Shown here in pieces: positions 1-7,815 of a stretch of DNA of 64,000 nucleotides (its first letter is position 1; every line of letters begins with the position of its first letter). Source of the stretch: Paracidovorax sp031843945 (lineage in GTDB: Bacteria > Pseudomonadota > Gammaproteobacteria > Burkholderiales > Burkholderiaceae_C); assembly GCF_031843945.1 (NCBI RefSeq), contig NZ_JAVTJJ010000004.1, positions 211,565 to 275,564 of the forward strand, in the 5' to 3' direction. The translations under genes and the position numbers were made by a program. Below the pieces are notes generated by a model. The model saw only the letters and a program-made list of their open reading frames with translations. It ran no database searches and was not told the origin of the DNA.

Positions 1-164
1 ACATTCCCAGTGTGCTGGTGGAAACCGCCTTCATCAGCAATCCCGAAGAAGAGGCCAAGCTGCGTACCGCCACCTACCAGCAGCAATTGGCTGACGCACT
101 GATGCGCGGCATCACGCGATACTTCGCCAAGAACCCGCCGCTGGCGCGCAGCAGGTCCGTCTAG
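1..164 (+). CDS. amiC: N-acetylmuramoyl-L-alanine amidase, C-terminal fragment
   Basis: This is the last 53 codons of a gene that begins before the window; the reading frame starts at base 3 and stops at TAG 162-164. The visible SVLVETAFISNPEEE stretch is the conserved end of the Amidase_3 zinc amidase fold (AmiA/B/C family), which cleaves the peptide stem from muramic acid in periplasmic peptidoglycan during daughter-cell separation. The catalytic zinc ligands and any AMIN domain lie outside the window, so assignment to AmiC rather than AmiA/B rests on AmiC being the usual single copy in this group. Confidence 0.8.
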   Translation, partial: IPSVLVETAFISNPEEEAKLRTATYQQQLADALMRGITRYFAKNPPLARSRSV

Positions 165-222
165 CGAACGGCTTTCCGCAGCAGTGCCCCGGCGCCACAT
201 CCACCCCACAAGGAGAAGCACC

Positions 223-555
223 ATGGCACTGCAACATGCACGGTCCGGAGACATCGTCAGCCTCGCACCCCTGGGCGAGAAGATCGCCACCACGGCCACC
301 GCCGCCATCATCAAGGCCGGCCAGTTGGAAGTCATTCGCGTGGTGCTGCCGGCGGGCAAGGAGATGCGCCAGCACGACACACCCGGCGAGATCACGGTGC
401 AGTGCCTGGAGGGCGAGGTGGAATTCCACACCGGCAGCTCGGCGCATCTTCTGAGCGCGGGCGACTTCATCCATCTGCAGGCCAAGGCTCCGCATTCCCT
501 GCGCGCACTGAAAGACGCTTCCTTGTTGGTAACGATCTGTCTGGTGGATGGTTGA
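223..555 (+). CDS. Small cupin-domain protein
   Basis: The protein has 110 residues and is a single cupin barrel. A first cupin motif lies around QHDTPGE with a conserved glycine-rich turn (LEGEVEF), and a second around AGDFIHL...PHSLRAL. Small stand-alone cupins of this kind usually bind one metal through His/Glu residues and act as sensors or minor oxygenases; the substrate cannot be read from sequence. The ATG at 223 is preferred over an in-frame ATG at 184 because AAGGAG (210-215) sits at ideal distance from it. It follows the amidase gene by 58 bases and may be co-transcribed. Confidence 0.75.
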   Translation: MALQHARSGDIVSLAPLGEKIATTATAAIIKAGQLEVIRVVLPAGKEMRQHDTPGEITVQCLEGEVEFHTGSSAHLLSAGDFIHLQAKAPHSLRALKDASLLVTICLVDG

Positions 556-752
556 AGTACGAGGTCTTATTCCACACGTAGCGCCACCTCGAACACTGAC
601 CGCACTGGCAACGTCCTACAACCCACGGCATCTTCTGCTGACACCTGCTGCGAGGTGGCCAGGCGATAGTTGCTTTACGTGCTGGATGAGGTCTGTGCCA
701 AGCAGGCCCGCCACACATGACCCGTCATTCGCACACGTATTAGGAGCACACC

Positions 753-986
753 ATGAACTACCGCCATCTTCTGTCCGCCGCCGCCTGTGTCGCCGCTTTG
801 GGCCTCGCAGGCTGCTCCACCAACCCCACTAGCGCCCAGGTAGGCACCGGTGCCGGCGCAGTGGTCGGCGGTGTCGTGGGTAGCGCACTGGGTGGCACAG
901 CCGCCACGGTGGGCGGTGCCGCAGCGGGCGCCCTCATCGGCCACGAATTGGGTGAAGACCGCGACCAGCGCAACGGCCGCCGTTGA
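753..986 (+). CDS. Glycine-zipper outer-membrane lipoprotein (OsmB-like)
   Basis: This 77-residue protein has a signal peptide ending in a lipobox LAGC (Cys around residue 21), followed by an alternating Gly/Ala segment (about residues 31-67) typical of glycine-zipper domains. Known relatives are OsmB and SlyB-like lipoproteins, small outer-membrane proteins often induced by osmotic or envelope stress. AGGAG lies just upstream of the ATG, and a rho-independent terminator directly follows the gene, so it is probably monocistronic. The lipoprotein call is firm; the physiological role is unknown. Confidence 0.8.
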   Translation: MNYRHLLSAAACVAALGLAGCSTNPTSAQVGTGAGAVVGGVVGSALGGTAATVGGAAAGALIGHELGEDRDQRNGRR

Positions 987-1010
987 TTCGCTGACCCACA
1001 CATCCAGACC

Positions 1011-1032
1011 AACCGCCTTCGGGCGGTTTTTC
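1011..1032 (+). terminator. Rho-independent terminator after the OsmB-like gene
   Basis: AACCGCC-TTC-GGGCGGTT followed by a T-rich run forms a 7-8 bp GC stem with a 3-base loop, 25 bases after the lipoprotein stop codon. Confidence 0.85.
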
Positions 1033-1133
1033 TTTGGGCGCCTCCGGCAGGCGCACCCGTTTTTGATGGCCAGCAATCTGCACTTGCGAACCCCGGAACG
1101 ACTGCGCTGAAGGGAAAAATGCGCAGAGGTCTT

Positions 1134-1784
1134 TCACGTCGCGGCTACCTTGTGGCGGCCGGCGCGCCAGGCCCCGAAGATCGCGATGAGGCCGGGAATG
1201 AAAATCATCGCCCAGATGATCTTGTCCAGATTTTTCTGCACCCAGGGGAAGTTGCCGAAGAAGTAGCCAGCGGAGCAGATGCCGAGCACCCACAAAAAGG
1301 CGCCGCCCACGTTGTACGCGGTGAATTTGGCCCGGCTCATCGCGGCCACGCCGGCCACGAAGGGTGCAAAAGTGCGAATGAAGGGCATGAAGCGCGCGAT
1401 CACGATGGTGATGCCGCCGTACTTTTCATAGAAATTGTGCGCCTGGTCGAACGCGCGCCTGTTGAACCAGCGCGAGTCTTCCCACTGGAACACCTTGGGG
1501 CCGATCTTGCGCCCGATCATGTAGTTGCACTGGTCGCCCAGAATGGCGGCCGCAATCAGCACCACGCAGGCGATGGAAAAGTCCATCAGCCCCGCTCCGC
1601 TCAACGCACCGACGATGAACAGCAGCGAATCGCCCGGCAAGAACGGCATCACCACCACGCCCGTTTCCACAAACACAATGATGAACAGCAGCGCATAGAC
1701 CCATGGGCCGTAGCTGGCGACAAAGGCCGCCAGGTGCTTGTCGACATGCACGATGAAGTCGATCAAAAAGCTCACGAGTTCCAA
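1134..1784 (-). CDS. DedA/SNARE-associated family membrane protein
   Basis: The product is a polytopic inner-membrane protein with the DedA signature: a re-entrant FLPGDSLLF element and the later RFMPFIRTFAPFVAG element, which together carry the acidic and arginine residues essential in YqjA/YghB and are thought to support lipid (undecaprenyl phosphate or phospholipid) transport. The frame is open back to 1895, but the preferred start is TTG at 1784, giving 216 residues, the usual family length; AAAGGA is correctly placed before it and no such signal precedes the upstream ATG. It is transcribed divergently from the 1944 gene. Confidence 0.85.
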   Translation of the reverse strand: MELVSFLIDFIVHVDKHLAAFVASYGPWVYALLFIIVFVETGVVVMPFLPGDSLLFIVGALSGAGLMDFSIACVVLIAAAILGDQCNYMIGRKIGPKVFQWEDSRWFNRRAFDQAHNFYEKYGGITIVIARFMPFIRTFAPFVAGVAAMSRAKFTAYNVGGAFLWVLGICSAGYFFGNFPWVQKNLDKIIWAMIFIPGLIAIFGAWRAGRHKVAAT

Positions 1785-1888
1785 GCCGGTTCCTTTCAAA
1801 AAAGCAGCGCGGTAATGTACCTGAGAGGACTTCGCCGACAGCGCGAGCCCATCGGCGCCCAGCCAGGAAGAAATGCACCCCCATCCAT

Positions 1889-1917
1889 TTGACAAGTAAA
1901 CCTGACATCCTTAAAGT
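1889..1917 (+). promoter_or_regulatory. Sigma70-type promoter of the 1944/2366 operon
   Basis: A perfect -35 box TTGACA (1889-1894) is followed after 17 bases by TAAAGT (1912-1917, 4 of 6 matches to TATAAT). Transcription would start near 1924, inside the operator-like repeat, leaving a short leader to the ATG at 1944. Confidence 0.6.
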
Positions 1918-1935
1918 CATGTAAACCTTACATGG
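1896..1935 (+). promoter_or_regulatory. Operator-like direct repeat and dyad overlapping the promoter
   Basis: GTAAACCTGACAT (1896-1908) recurs as GTAAACCTTACAT (1921-1933), spaced 25 bases apart. The second copy lies within a perfect dyad CATGTAA-ACC-TTACATG (1918-1934). The sites flank the -10 box, which suits repression by the XRE-family regulator encoded second in the operon. Binding is an inference. Confidence 0.55.
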
Positions 1936-1943
1936 AGTTCTGG

Positions 1944-2357
1944 ATGTCTGTAGTCAACTCACCCTTTTTCGTCGATGCGTCCCCTAACCGGCGCTACGTC
2001 ACGAGAACCTTCTTTTTCATGGCCATCTACGCACTCATCAATGCAGCCGCGATCTTTGGTGTGTTCGATGCGTGGATCGGCACGCCGGCCGGCTGGGTGC
2101 TGGCGCTCGCGGTGGCGTTGCCGATCGCAGGGCAGCTCTGGACTCTGCTTCGGCTCATCGTCGACAGCGACGAATACCTGCGTGTGCTGTGGGCCAAGCG
2201 CGTCATCCTGAGCGCAGGCATCGTCATGGTGGCGTGCACGGCCTGGGGCTTTGGCGAAACCTATGCCGGGGCGCCGAGCATGCGCACATGGCTTGTCTTT
2301 CCGCTGTTCTGGGCCGTATCGGCCGTGGTCTGGCCATTTGTACGGTCGAGCCGCTGA
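1944..2357 (+). CDS. Small polytopic membrane protein, function unknown
   Basis: The 137-residue product has four predicted transmembrane segments (about residues 22-41, 48-67, 84-103 and 111-130) and no recognised catalytic motif. Its partner is the XRE regulator encoded 8 bases downstream, an arrangement common for small membrane protein/regulator pairs. An ATG at 1932 is also in frame but lies inside the dyad; ATG 1944 has GGAG at 1934-1937 with 6-base spacing and is preferred. The family was not recognised. Confidence 0.7.
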   Translation: MSVVNSPFFVDASPNRRYVTRTFFFMAIYALINAAAIFGVFDAWIGTPAGWVLALAVALPIAGQLWTLLRLIVDSDEYLRVLWAKRVILSAGIVMVACTAWGFGETYAGAPSMRTWLVFPLFWAVSAVVWPFVRSSR

Positions 2358-2365
2358 GCCCAGCG

Positions 2366-2578
2366 ATGAAAAACCGTTTGCGGACACTGCGCGCAGAAGC
2401 CGGCTGGACGCAGGCCCAGCTCGCCGAACGCCTGGCCGTCTCGCGACAGGCCGTGAATGCGCTCGAGGTGGAAAAGCATGATCCATCGCTGGATCTGGCC
2501 TACCGCATCAGCGTGGTGTTCGGCCGGCCGGTCGAGGAGATCTTCGAGAATCCTCACCGACAAAAGAGCCAGCGCTGA
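2366..2578 (+). CDS. Small XRE-family (HTH_3) transcriptional regulator
   Basis: This 70-residue protein is essentially a lone Cro/CI-type helix-turn-helix: WTQAQLAERLAVSRQAVNALE is the scaffold and recognition helix, followed by the HDPSLDLAYRIS and VFGRPVEEIF helices. It resembles YgzD-type mini-regulators encoded beside small membrane proteins. It lies 8 bases after the membrane-protein stop and is almost certainly co-transcribed, so it probably autoregulates through the repeats at 1896-1935. Confidence 0.85.
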   Translation: MKNRLRTLRAEAGWTQAQLAERLAVSRQAVNALEVEKHDPSLDLAYRISVVFGRPVEEIFENPHRQKSQR

Positions 2579-2618
2579 CGCTGATTTAGCGTGCGAGCCG
2601 CCGGCGCCTACCTGGCGA

Positions 2619-3842
2619 TTACTTGGCGCTCGCGATAGGCGCGCCTGCCTCGAACCACCGTTTGACCAGCGCGCGTTCTTCCTCCGTCATGCCGGTGGCG
2701 TTGTTCATGGGCATGAGCTTTTGCACCACCACCTGCTGGTACACCGCCTGCGCGTGCTGCTGCACGGTAGCGGGCGAATCCAGCCGCAGGTTCTTCATCT
2801 GCACCTGCTCGCCATGGCACATGTAGCAGCGCTGCGCCAGCACGGGCTGCAGCTGGGCGTAGTCCACGGGCTGCGCCGCAGCACCGGCAGCCGCAGCAGG
2901 CGTCGACGGCACGACCGAAGGCTTCAAGCCAATGATGGTGCCCAGGATCACCGCCAGCCCCACCAGTGCGTAAGGGAGCGGGTGCGCGTTGCGGCCCAGC
3001 TTCCAGCCGTGGCGCATCACGAAGAACTGGCGGATGGCAGCGCCCGCGAACATCATCAGGATGAGGATCAGCCAGTTCTGCGGATGGCCCCAGGTGAAGC
3101 TGTAGTGGTTGGACAGCATGGCGAACAGCACCGGCAGCGTGAAGTAGGTGTTGTGCACGCTGCGCTGCTTGCCGCGTTGGCCGTGGATGGGATCGACCGG
3201 CTGGCCGGCCTTCATCTGCGCGATCACCGTGCGCTGGCCGGGAATGATCCAGAAGAACACGTTGGCGCTCATCGCCGTGGCGATCATTGCGCCCACCAGC
3301 AAAAAGGCTGCGCGGCCGGCGAACCAGTGGCACGCCAGCCACGACGCCAAGCACACCAGCACGAAGACCAGCGCGCCGACGGTGGCGTCGCCATTCTTTC
3401 GCTGGCCGAACACGCGGCAGATGGCGTCGTACAGCAGCCAGAACACCACCAGGAAGGCCAGCGCCACCGCGATGGCCGTGGCCGGCGCCCAGTCCATGCG
3501 CGACTTGTCGATCAGGTAGGTGCTGGCGCTCCACAGGTACGACACCGTGAACAGCGCAAAGCCGCTGATCCAGGTGCTGTAGCTTTCCCAGAAGAACCAA
3601 TGCAAATTCTTGGGCAACTGCGGCGGCGCGCCGGCGAACTTGACCGGGTGATAGAACCCGCCGCCGTGCACCGCCCAGAGCTCGCCGCTCACGCCCTGCT
3701 TTTTCAGCTCGTCATCGACCGGAGGCGTGAGGCTGGAATCGAGGAACACGAAGTAGAACGACGAGCCGACCCAGGCGATGGCAGTGATGACGTGGACCCA
3801 GCGCAGCAGCAGGTTGGCCCAGTCGAGAAGATAGCTTTCCAT
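2619..3842 (-). CDS. puuD: Membrane urate oxidase PuuD (urate hydroxylase with cytochrome c tail)
   Basis: The product has 407 residues: an N-terminal multi-helix integral-membrane domain, then a C-terminal cytochrome c domain with the heme motif CYMCH (about residues 339-343) and a likely axial Met in KLMPMNN. This is the PuuD architecture described in Agrobacterium, which oxidises urate to 5-hydroxyisourate and passes electrons to cytochrome oxidase instead of making peroxide. Start ATG 3842 is preceded by GAGAG; a longer frame to 4025 lacks family character. It lies 195 bases downstream of xdhC on the same strand, matching urate production then oxidation. Confidence 0.9.
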   Translation of the reverse strand: MESYLLDWANLLLRWVHVITAIAWVGSSFYFVFLDSSLTPPVDDELKKQGVSGELWAVHGGGFYHPVKFAGAPPQLPKNLHWFFWESYSTWISGFALFTVSYLWSASTYLIDKSRMDWAPATAIAVALAFLVVFWLLYDAICRVFGQRKNGDATVGALVFVLVCLASWLACHWFAGRAAFLLVGAMIATAMSANVFFWIIPGQRTVIAQMKAGQPVDPIHGQRGKQRSVHNTYFTLPVLFAMLSNHYSFTWGHPQNWLILILMMFAGAAIRQFFVMRHGWKLGRNAHPLPYALVGLAVILGTIIGLKPSVVPSTPAAAAGAAAQPVDYAQLQPVLAQRCYMCHGEQVQMKNLRLDSPATVQQHAQAVYQQVVVQKLMPMNNATGMTEEERALVKRWFEAGAPIASAK

Positions 3843-4037
3843 GTGTTCTCTCAGCCCCGATGGCGTGTGGGACGCCATGCATAAGAACCTGCTCACCACT
3901 GCGGGCGCTCTGAGCAGAAGATTGGGGCCGCGCACCTTGGCGCTCTTGGTGATGAACGCCGGGGCACCGCTGCGACCTGGATAGACCTGCGAAGTGTATG
4001 CAGGATTTGTTCCTGCCGGCGGCAAGCGGCCGCTGGT

Positions 4038-4895
4038 TCAGGCCGGCTGCTGTGTGATCTGCAACAGCTGCGCCGCCACCGCCACGGCAATCACCTCCGG
4101 CGCCTTGTCTGTGATGCCGGGCAACCCGATCGGGCAAGTGACGCCCGCCAGTTCCGCGTCGGAAAACCCGCGCTCGGCCAGCCGGCGTCGGAAGGTGGCC
4201 CACTTGGTGCGGCTGCCGATCATTCCGATGAAGGGCAGGTCGGCCTGCGTGCGGCGGCGCTGCAGGCAGGCGGCGACGATGTCCAGGTCTTCGGCGTGGC
4301 TGAAGCTCATCACCAGCACCAGCGAGCCCGCCGCCAGCGTGGGCACGGCGCCCTGCACGGGCTCGGAGTGTTCGCACAGCGTGCCGTGTGGCCCACGGGC
4401 CAGCATGTCGGGCGGGAAGACGCCGTCGCGGCTGTCGATCCAGTGCAGCGCGAAGGGCAGCGGCGCCAGCACCCGGGCCAGCGCATGGCCGACGTGGCCG
4501 CCGCCGAACAGCGCCAGCGGCTGCAGGCGTGGCGCCAGCCGCTGGCGCAGCGCCGGAACGTCGGCCACGGTGACACGTTCGAGCCGCACCTGCACCACGC
4601 CGCCGCAGCACTGCCCCAGGCTGGGGCCGAGCGCGTGGCGCACCAGGCGGGTTGCCGGGGCGCCGTCACCAACGCCCGCCGCGCCCAGCCAGTCGCGTGC
4701 ATCGGCAATCGCCTGCCATTCCAGATGGCCGCCACCGATGGTGCCGATGACCGGGCCGGCACCGCCGAATACGGCCATCCACGTGCCGGACTCGCGCGGC
4801 ACCGAGCCTTGGGTAGACTCCACCACCACCAGGCAGGCGGGCGCCAGGCCCAGGCCTTCCAGCAAGCGATGCAACGCCGTCATTTCCCCACTCAT
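4038..4895 (-). CDS. xdhC: Xanthine dehydrogenase accessory protein XdhC
   Basis: This 285-residue protein has an N-terminal XdhC/CoxI domain (VVVESTQGSVPRESG...GGGHLE, about residues 18-52, and a CCGG motif) and a C-terminal Rossmann domain beginning LFGGGHVGHALA. XdhC inserts sulfurated molybdenum cofactor into xanthine dehydrogenase, which makes urate. The ATG at 4895 has AAGGA five bases upstream. It is the first gene of an apparent xdhC-puuD unit; the structural xdhA/xdhB genes are not in this window, which is unusual because xdhC normally follows them. Confidence 0.9.
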   Translation of the reverse strand: MSGEMTALHRLLEGLGLAPACLVVVESTQGSVPRESGTWMAVFGGAGPVIGTIGGGHLEWQAIADARDWLGAAGVGDGAPATRLVRHALGPSLGQCCGGVVQVRLERVTVADVPALRQRLAPRLQPLALFGGGHVGHALARVLAPLPFALHWIDSRDGVFPPDMLARGPHGTLCEHSEPVQGAVPTLAAGSLVLVMSFSHAEDLDIVAACLQRRRTQADLPFIGMIGSRTKWATFRRRLAERGFSDAELAGVTCPIGLPGITDKAPEVIAVAVAAQLLQITQQPA

Positions 4896-4981
4896 CCGAG
4901 TCCTTTCATGTGCCGATCCGTATGCCGATCCTGCGCCTGCACGGCACCGTCGACACAGCATAGCGAGCGACACGCCCCACC

Positions 4982-5530
4982 ATGACCCAGCCGCCCCTGC
5001 CCCCCAAGCCTTCGTCGCGCCGCAAGCGCCCCTTCTGGTTGCCCGCCAGCCTGATGGCGGCCGTGGCCGCGCTGATGAGCGCCTGCCGCCCGCCCAGCGC
5101 CCCGACGCGGCCGGAAGAAACACGCCCGAGTGCCAGCGAGCCGCCCGCCGTGGTCGGCCCCGTGCCGGCGGAGCACGGATCGGCCCGCGCCTCTGCCGCC
5201 GCCACGCCGCGCGCCTACCGGCAGGACGCCGCAACGCACCTGTACGGTTTAAATGCCGATCGCATCCACAAGGGCAAGCTGCCGCCGCTGCTGTACGCCA
5301 TCGGCGTGCTGGAAGTGGACATCGACAAGGTCGGCCGCGTGACCGCCGTGCGCTGGCTGCGCGCACCGCGCCATGCGCCTGAAGTGATGAAGGAGATCGA
5401 GGGCATGGTGCGAGAAGCGGCGCCCTTTCCCGCGCCCACGCGCATGGGCAAAGTCACCTACACCGACACTTGGCTGTGGGACAAGTCGGGGCGCTTTCAG
5501 CTGGATACCAAGACAGAGGGACAGCTTTGA
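4982..5530 (+). CDS. TonB-C-terminal-like secreted or anchored protein
   Basis: The product has 182 residues: a basic N-terminus, one hydrophobic segment (about residues 19-35) ending near a cysteine (LMSAC), a Pro/Ala/Ser-rich spacer to about residue 75, and a C-terminal domain (residues 85-175) resembling TonB C-terminal/energy-transducer folds with VDIDKVGRVTAVRW. The Cys could be a degenerate lipobox, making it a lipoprotein; otherwise the segment is a single anchor. It is divergent from xdhC with 86 bases between. Role unknown. Confidence 0.7.
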   Translation: MTQPPLPPKPSSRRKRPFWLPASLMAAVAALMSACRPPSAPTRPEETRPSASEPPAVVGPVPAEHGSARASAAATPRAYRQDAATHLYGLNADRIHKGKLPPLLYAIGVLEVDIDKVGRVTAVRWLRAPRHAPEVMKEIEGMVREAAPFPAPTRMGKVTYTDTWLWDKSGRFQLDTKTEGQL

Positions 5531-5616
5531 ATTGAGGTGCCTAACGCTATCGAATCCATAGCTGCACGCGCCTGAATCCATTGCCATTGCGATAAAAAAG
5601 CATCTGCACCGCCCTG

Positions 5617-5652
5617 AAATAAAGCGCTACCAGCTATTATTTGTATAGCAAT
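5617..5652. repeat. Comamonad intergenic repeat, copy 1
   Basis: AGCGCTACCAGCTATTAT...ATAGCAAT is a diverged copy of the family seen at seven further sites. A still weaker copy may precede it at about 5540-5580. It abuts the uraH stop codon (5652-5654). Confidence 0.6.
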
Positions 5653-6002
5653 CAAGACCCGCGGTAGGTCGAATAGCTCCAGGGGCTGACCAGCAGCGGC
5701 ACGTGGTAATGCTGGTCGGCATGGGCCACGCCGAAGTCCAGGTGCACGACGTTAAGGAAGTTCGGCTCCGGCAGCTCCACCCCGCGCGCTTTGAAGTACG
5801 CCGCCACCTCGAAGCTCAGCCGATACGTGCCGGCGCGCAGACTGGCGTTGTCGAACAGCGGCGCGTCGGTGCGGCCGTCGTGGTTGAGCACGAGTTGCTT
5901 GAGCAGCGTGGGCTCGCCGCCGGCCATGGAATACAGCGACACCGCCATGCCCGCCGCCGGGCAGCCGTGCATCGTGTCGAGAACGTGGGTGCTAAGGCCC
6001 AT
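5652..6002 (-). CDS. uraH: 5-hydroxyisourate hydrolase (transthyretin-like)
   Basis: This 116-residue protein matches HIUase in full. STHVLDT near the N-terminus provides the first active-site His, DGRTD lies mid-protein, HYHVPLLVSP carries the second His, and the C-terminus is the diagnostic YRGS tetrapeptide. It hydrolyses the unstable PuuD product 5-hydroxyisourate to OHCU. The start has AGGAG at 7-base spacing. It is divergent from the GntR regulator gene at 6108, with a perfect palindrome in the shared intergenic region. Confidence 0.95.
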   Translation of the reverse strand: MGLSTHVLDTMHGCPAAGMAVSLYSMAGGEPTLLKQLVLNHDGRTDAPLFDNASLRAGTYRLSFEVAAYFKARGVELPEPNFLNVVHLDFGVAHADQHYHVPLLVSPWSYSTYRGS

Positions 6003-6050
6003 AGGGAATCTCCTGAAGTAACGGCTGGTAGACGGGGATTGGTGTGGACC

Positions 6051-6068
6051 AAAAGTGTATACACTTTT
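6051..6068. promoter_or_regulatory. Perfect 18-bp palindrome, probable GntR (FCD) operator
   Basis: AAAAGTGTATACACTTTT is a perfect palindrome centred in the 105-base region between divergent uraH and the GntR gene. It fits the TNGTNNACNA-like consensus of FCD-subfamily GntR sites and could control both genes. Confidence 0.75.
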
Positions 6069-6107
6069 AGCCAGTCCACTCATCGAATCCACCTGGCTTC
6101 GCCACCC

Positions 6108-6785
6108 ATGGAATCTTCTTCCACCAGCGCCATCGTAGAGTCGCTCACGCGTGCCATCGCGGCGCACCGGCTGCAGCCGGGCACCAAGCTGGTCGAGCAA
6201 AAGCTGGCCGACCACTTCGGCGTGTCGCGCACGCTGGTGCGGCAGGCGCTCTTTCAACTGGCGCAGAACCGTTTGGTCACGCTGGAGCCCGCGCGCGGCG
6301 CTTTCGTGTCCACCCCGTCGGTGACCGAGGCGCGCCAGGTGTTTGCCGTGCGCGGCATGCTGGAAGCCGAGATGACTCGCGCGTTCGTGCGCAGCAGCAC
6401 GCCGGCCAAGATCCGCGCGCTGCGCGAACACGTCCGCCGCGAGCAGGCGGCCGTGGAAGGCACTGACGCCAGCAGCCGCACCGAGTTGCTGGGCGACTTC
6501 CACGTGCGCATGGCCGAGCTGATGGGCAACGAAGTGCTGGCGCAGATGCTGGGCGACCTCATCTCGCGCTGCGCGCTCATCACGCTCATGTACCAGTCGG
6601 CCAGCGCGGCGGCGCATTCGCACGACGAACATTCGGCCATCGTCGATGCGCTGGCCGCGCGCGACGAAGCGCTGGCCGTGCAGCTGATGCAGGCCCATTT
6701 GATGCATGTGGAAGCCAGCCTGGCCTTCGACCACAAGCGCCCTCCCAACGACCTGTCGGTGGCCTTGTCGCCCCTGGCACATTGA
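6108..6785 (+). CDS. FCD-subfamily GntR transcriptional regulator (ureide pathway)
   Basis: The protein has 225 residues: a winged helix (about residues 8-75, with LADHFGVSRTLVRQALFQL as helix-turn-helix) and an all-helical FCD ligand domain (about 85-210). The FCD metal/ligand residues are visible in LLGDFHVRMAEL, DEHSAIVDAL and AHLMHVEASL. Regulators of this type respond to a small carboxylate; given that puuE overlaps its stop codon by one base and uraH diverges from it, the ligand is probably a ureide intermediate. The ATG at 6108 lies 39 bases after the palindrome, so autoregulation is likely. Confidence 0.9.
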   Translation: MESSSTSAIVESLTRAIAAHRLQPGTKLVEQKLADHFGVSRTLVRQALFQLAQNRLVTLEPARGAFVSTPSVTEARQVFAVRGMLEAEMTRAFVRSSTPAKIRALREHVRREQAAVEGTDASSRTELLGDFHVRMAELMGNEVLAQMLGDLISRCALITLMYQSASAAAHSHDEHSAIVDALAARDEALAVQLMQAHLMHVEASLAFDHKRPPNDLSVALSPLAH

Positions 6786-7750
6786 TGACGCCCACCATGA
6801 CGCTCTACGACTCCACGCTGCCCTACCCGCGCGATCTGATCGGCTACGGCCGCAACCCGCCGCATGCCCGCTGGCCCGGGCAAGCACGCATCGCCGTGCA
6901 GTTCGTGCTGAACTACGAAGAAGGCGCCGAAAACAGCGTGCTGCACGGCGACGCGGGCAGCGAGCAGTTCCTCTCGGAAATGTTCAACCCCGCGGCCTAC
7001 CCCGACCGGCACATCAGCATGGAGGGCATTTATGAATACGGCTCGCGTGCCGGGGTGTGGCGCCTGCTGCGCGAATTTGAAAAGCGCGGCCTGCCGCTCA
7101 CGGTGTTCGGCGTGTCGAACGCGCTGCAGCGCCACCCCGAGCTGACCGCCGCCTTTGCCGAGCTGGGCCACGACATCGCCTGCCACGGCCTGAAGTGGAT
7201 CCACTACCAGAACGTGCCCGAAGACGTGGAACGCGCCCACATGGCCGAGGCCATGGACATCATCAAAAAGCTCACCGGCGACCGCCCCCTGGGCTGGTAC
7301 ACCGGCCGCGACAGCCCGCGCACGCGCCGCCTGGTGGCCGACTACGGCGGCTTTGCCTACGACAGCGACTACTACGGCGACGACCTGCCGTTCTGGATGA
7401 AGGTGAAGAAGACCGACGGCACCGATGTCTCGCAACTCATCGTGCCCTACACGCTGGACTGCAACGACATGCGCTTCGCGCTGCCGCAAGGCTATTCGCA
7501 CGCCGACCCGTTCTTTCAATACATGAAGGACACGTTCGACGCGCTGTATGCCGAGGGCGACCCTGCCGGCGACGACCGCCCCAAGATGATGAGCATCGGC
7601 ATGCACTGCCGCCTTCTGGGCAAGCCGGGGCGCATCACCGCGCTGCAGCGGTTTCTGGACCACATCCAGCAGCACGAGAACGTGTGGGTGTGCCGCCGCA
7701 TCGACATTGCACGCCACTGGGCGCAGCGGTTCCCGGCGCCCATTATTTAA
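6785..7750 (+). CDS. puuE: Allantoinase PuuE (polysaccharide deacetylase fold)
   Basis: This 321-residue protein shows the PuuE hallmarks LYDSTLPYPRDLIGYG, FVLNYEEGAE and the NodB-like deacetylase core with HDIACHGLKWIHY. It opens the hydantoin ring of allantoin to give allantoate and is unrelated to the amidohydrolase-type AllB. ATG 6785 overlaps the regulator stop (TGATG), implying translational coupling; ATG 6797 is an alternative start closer to some family members. It forms the middle of the gntR-puuE-uraD/allC unit. Confidence 0.93.
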   Translation: MTPTMTLYDSTLPYPRDLIGYGRNPPHARWPGQARIAVQFVLNYEEGAENSVLHGDAGSEQFLSEMFNPAAYPDRHISMEGIYEYGSRAGVWRLLREFEKRGLPLTVFGVSNALQRHPELTAAFAELGHDIACHGLKWIHYQNVPEDVERAHMAEAMDIIKKLTGDRPLGWYTGRDSPRTRRLVADYGGFAYDSDYYGDDLPFWMKVKKTDGTDVSQLIVPYTLDCNDMRFALPQGYSHADPFFQYMKDTFDALYAEGDPAGDDRPKMMSIGMHCRLLGKPGRITALQRFLDHIQQHENVWVCRRIDIARHWAQRFPAPII

Positions 7751-7796
7751 GCCAAATCGGCCTCTAGCGCTTGATAAATAAGCGTTGGTAGCTCAC
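7751..7796. repeat. Comamonad intergenic repeat, copy 2
   Basis: GGCCTCTAGCGCTTGATAAATAAGCG and the TAGCT tail occupy nearly the whole 65-base gap between puuE and the uraD-allC gene. Confidence 0.85.
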
Positions 7797-7815
7797 TTTT
7801 CAGGAGCAAAACACC

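Noticed and set aside
1119..1892. 257-codon open frame opposite DedA
   Set aside because: DedA on the other strand has clear motifs; this frame has none.
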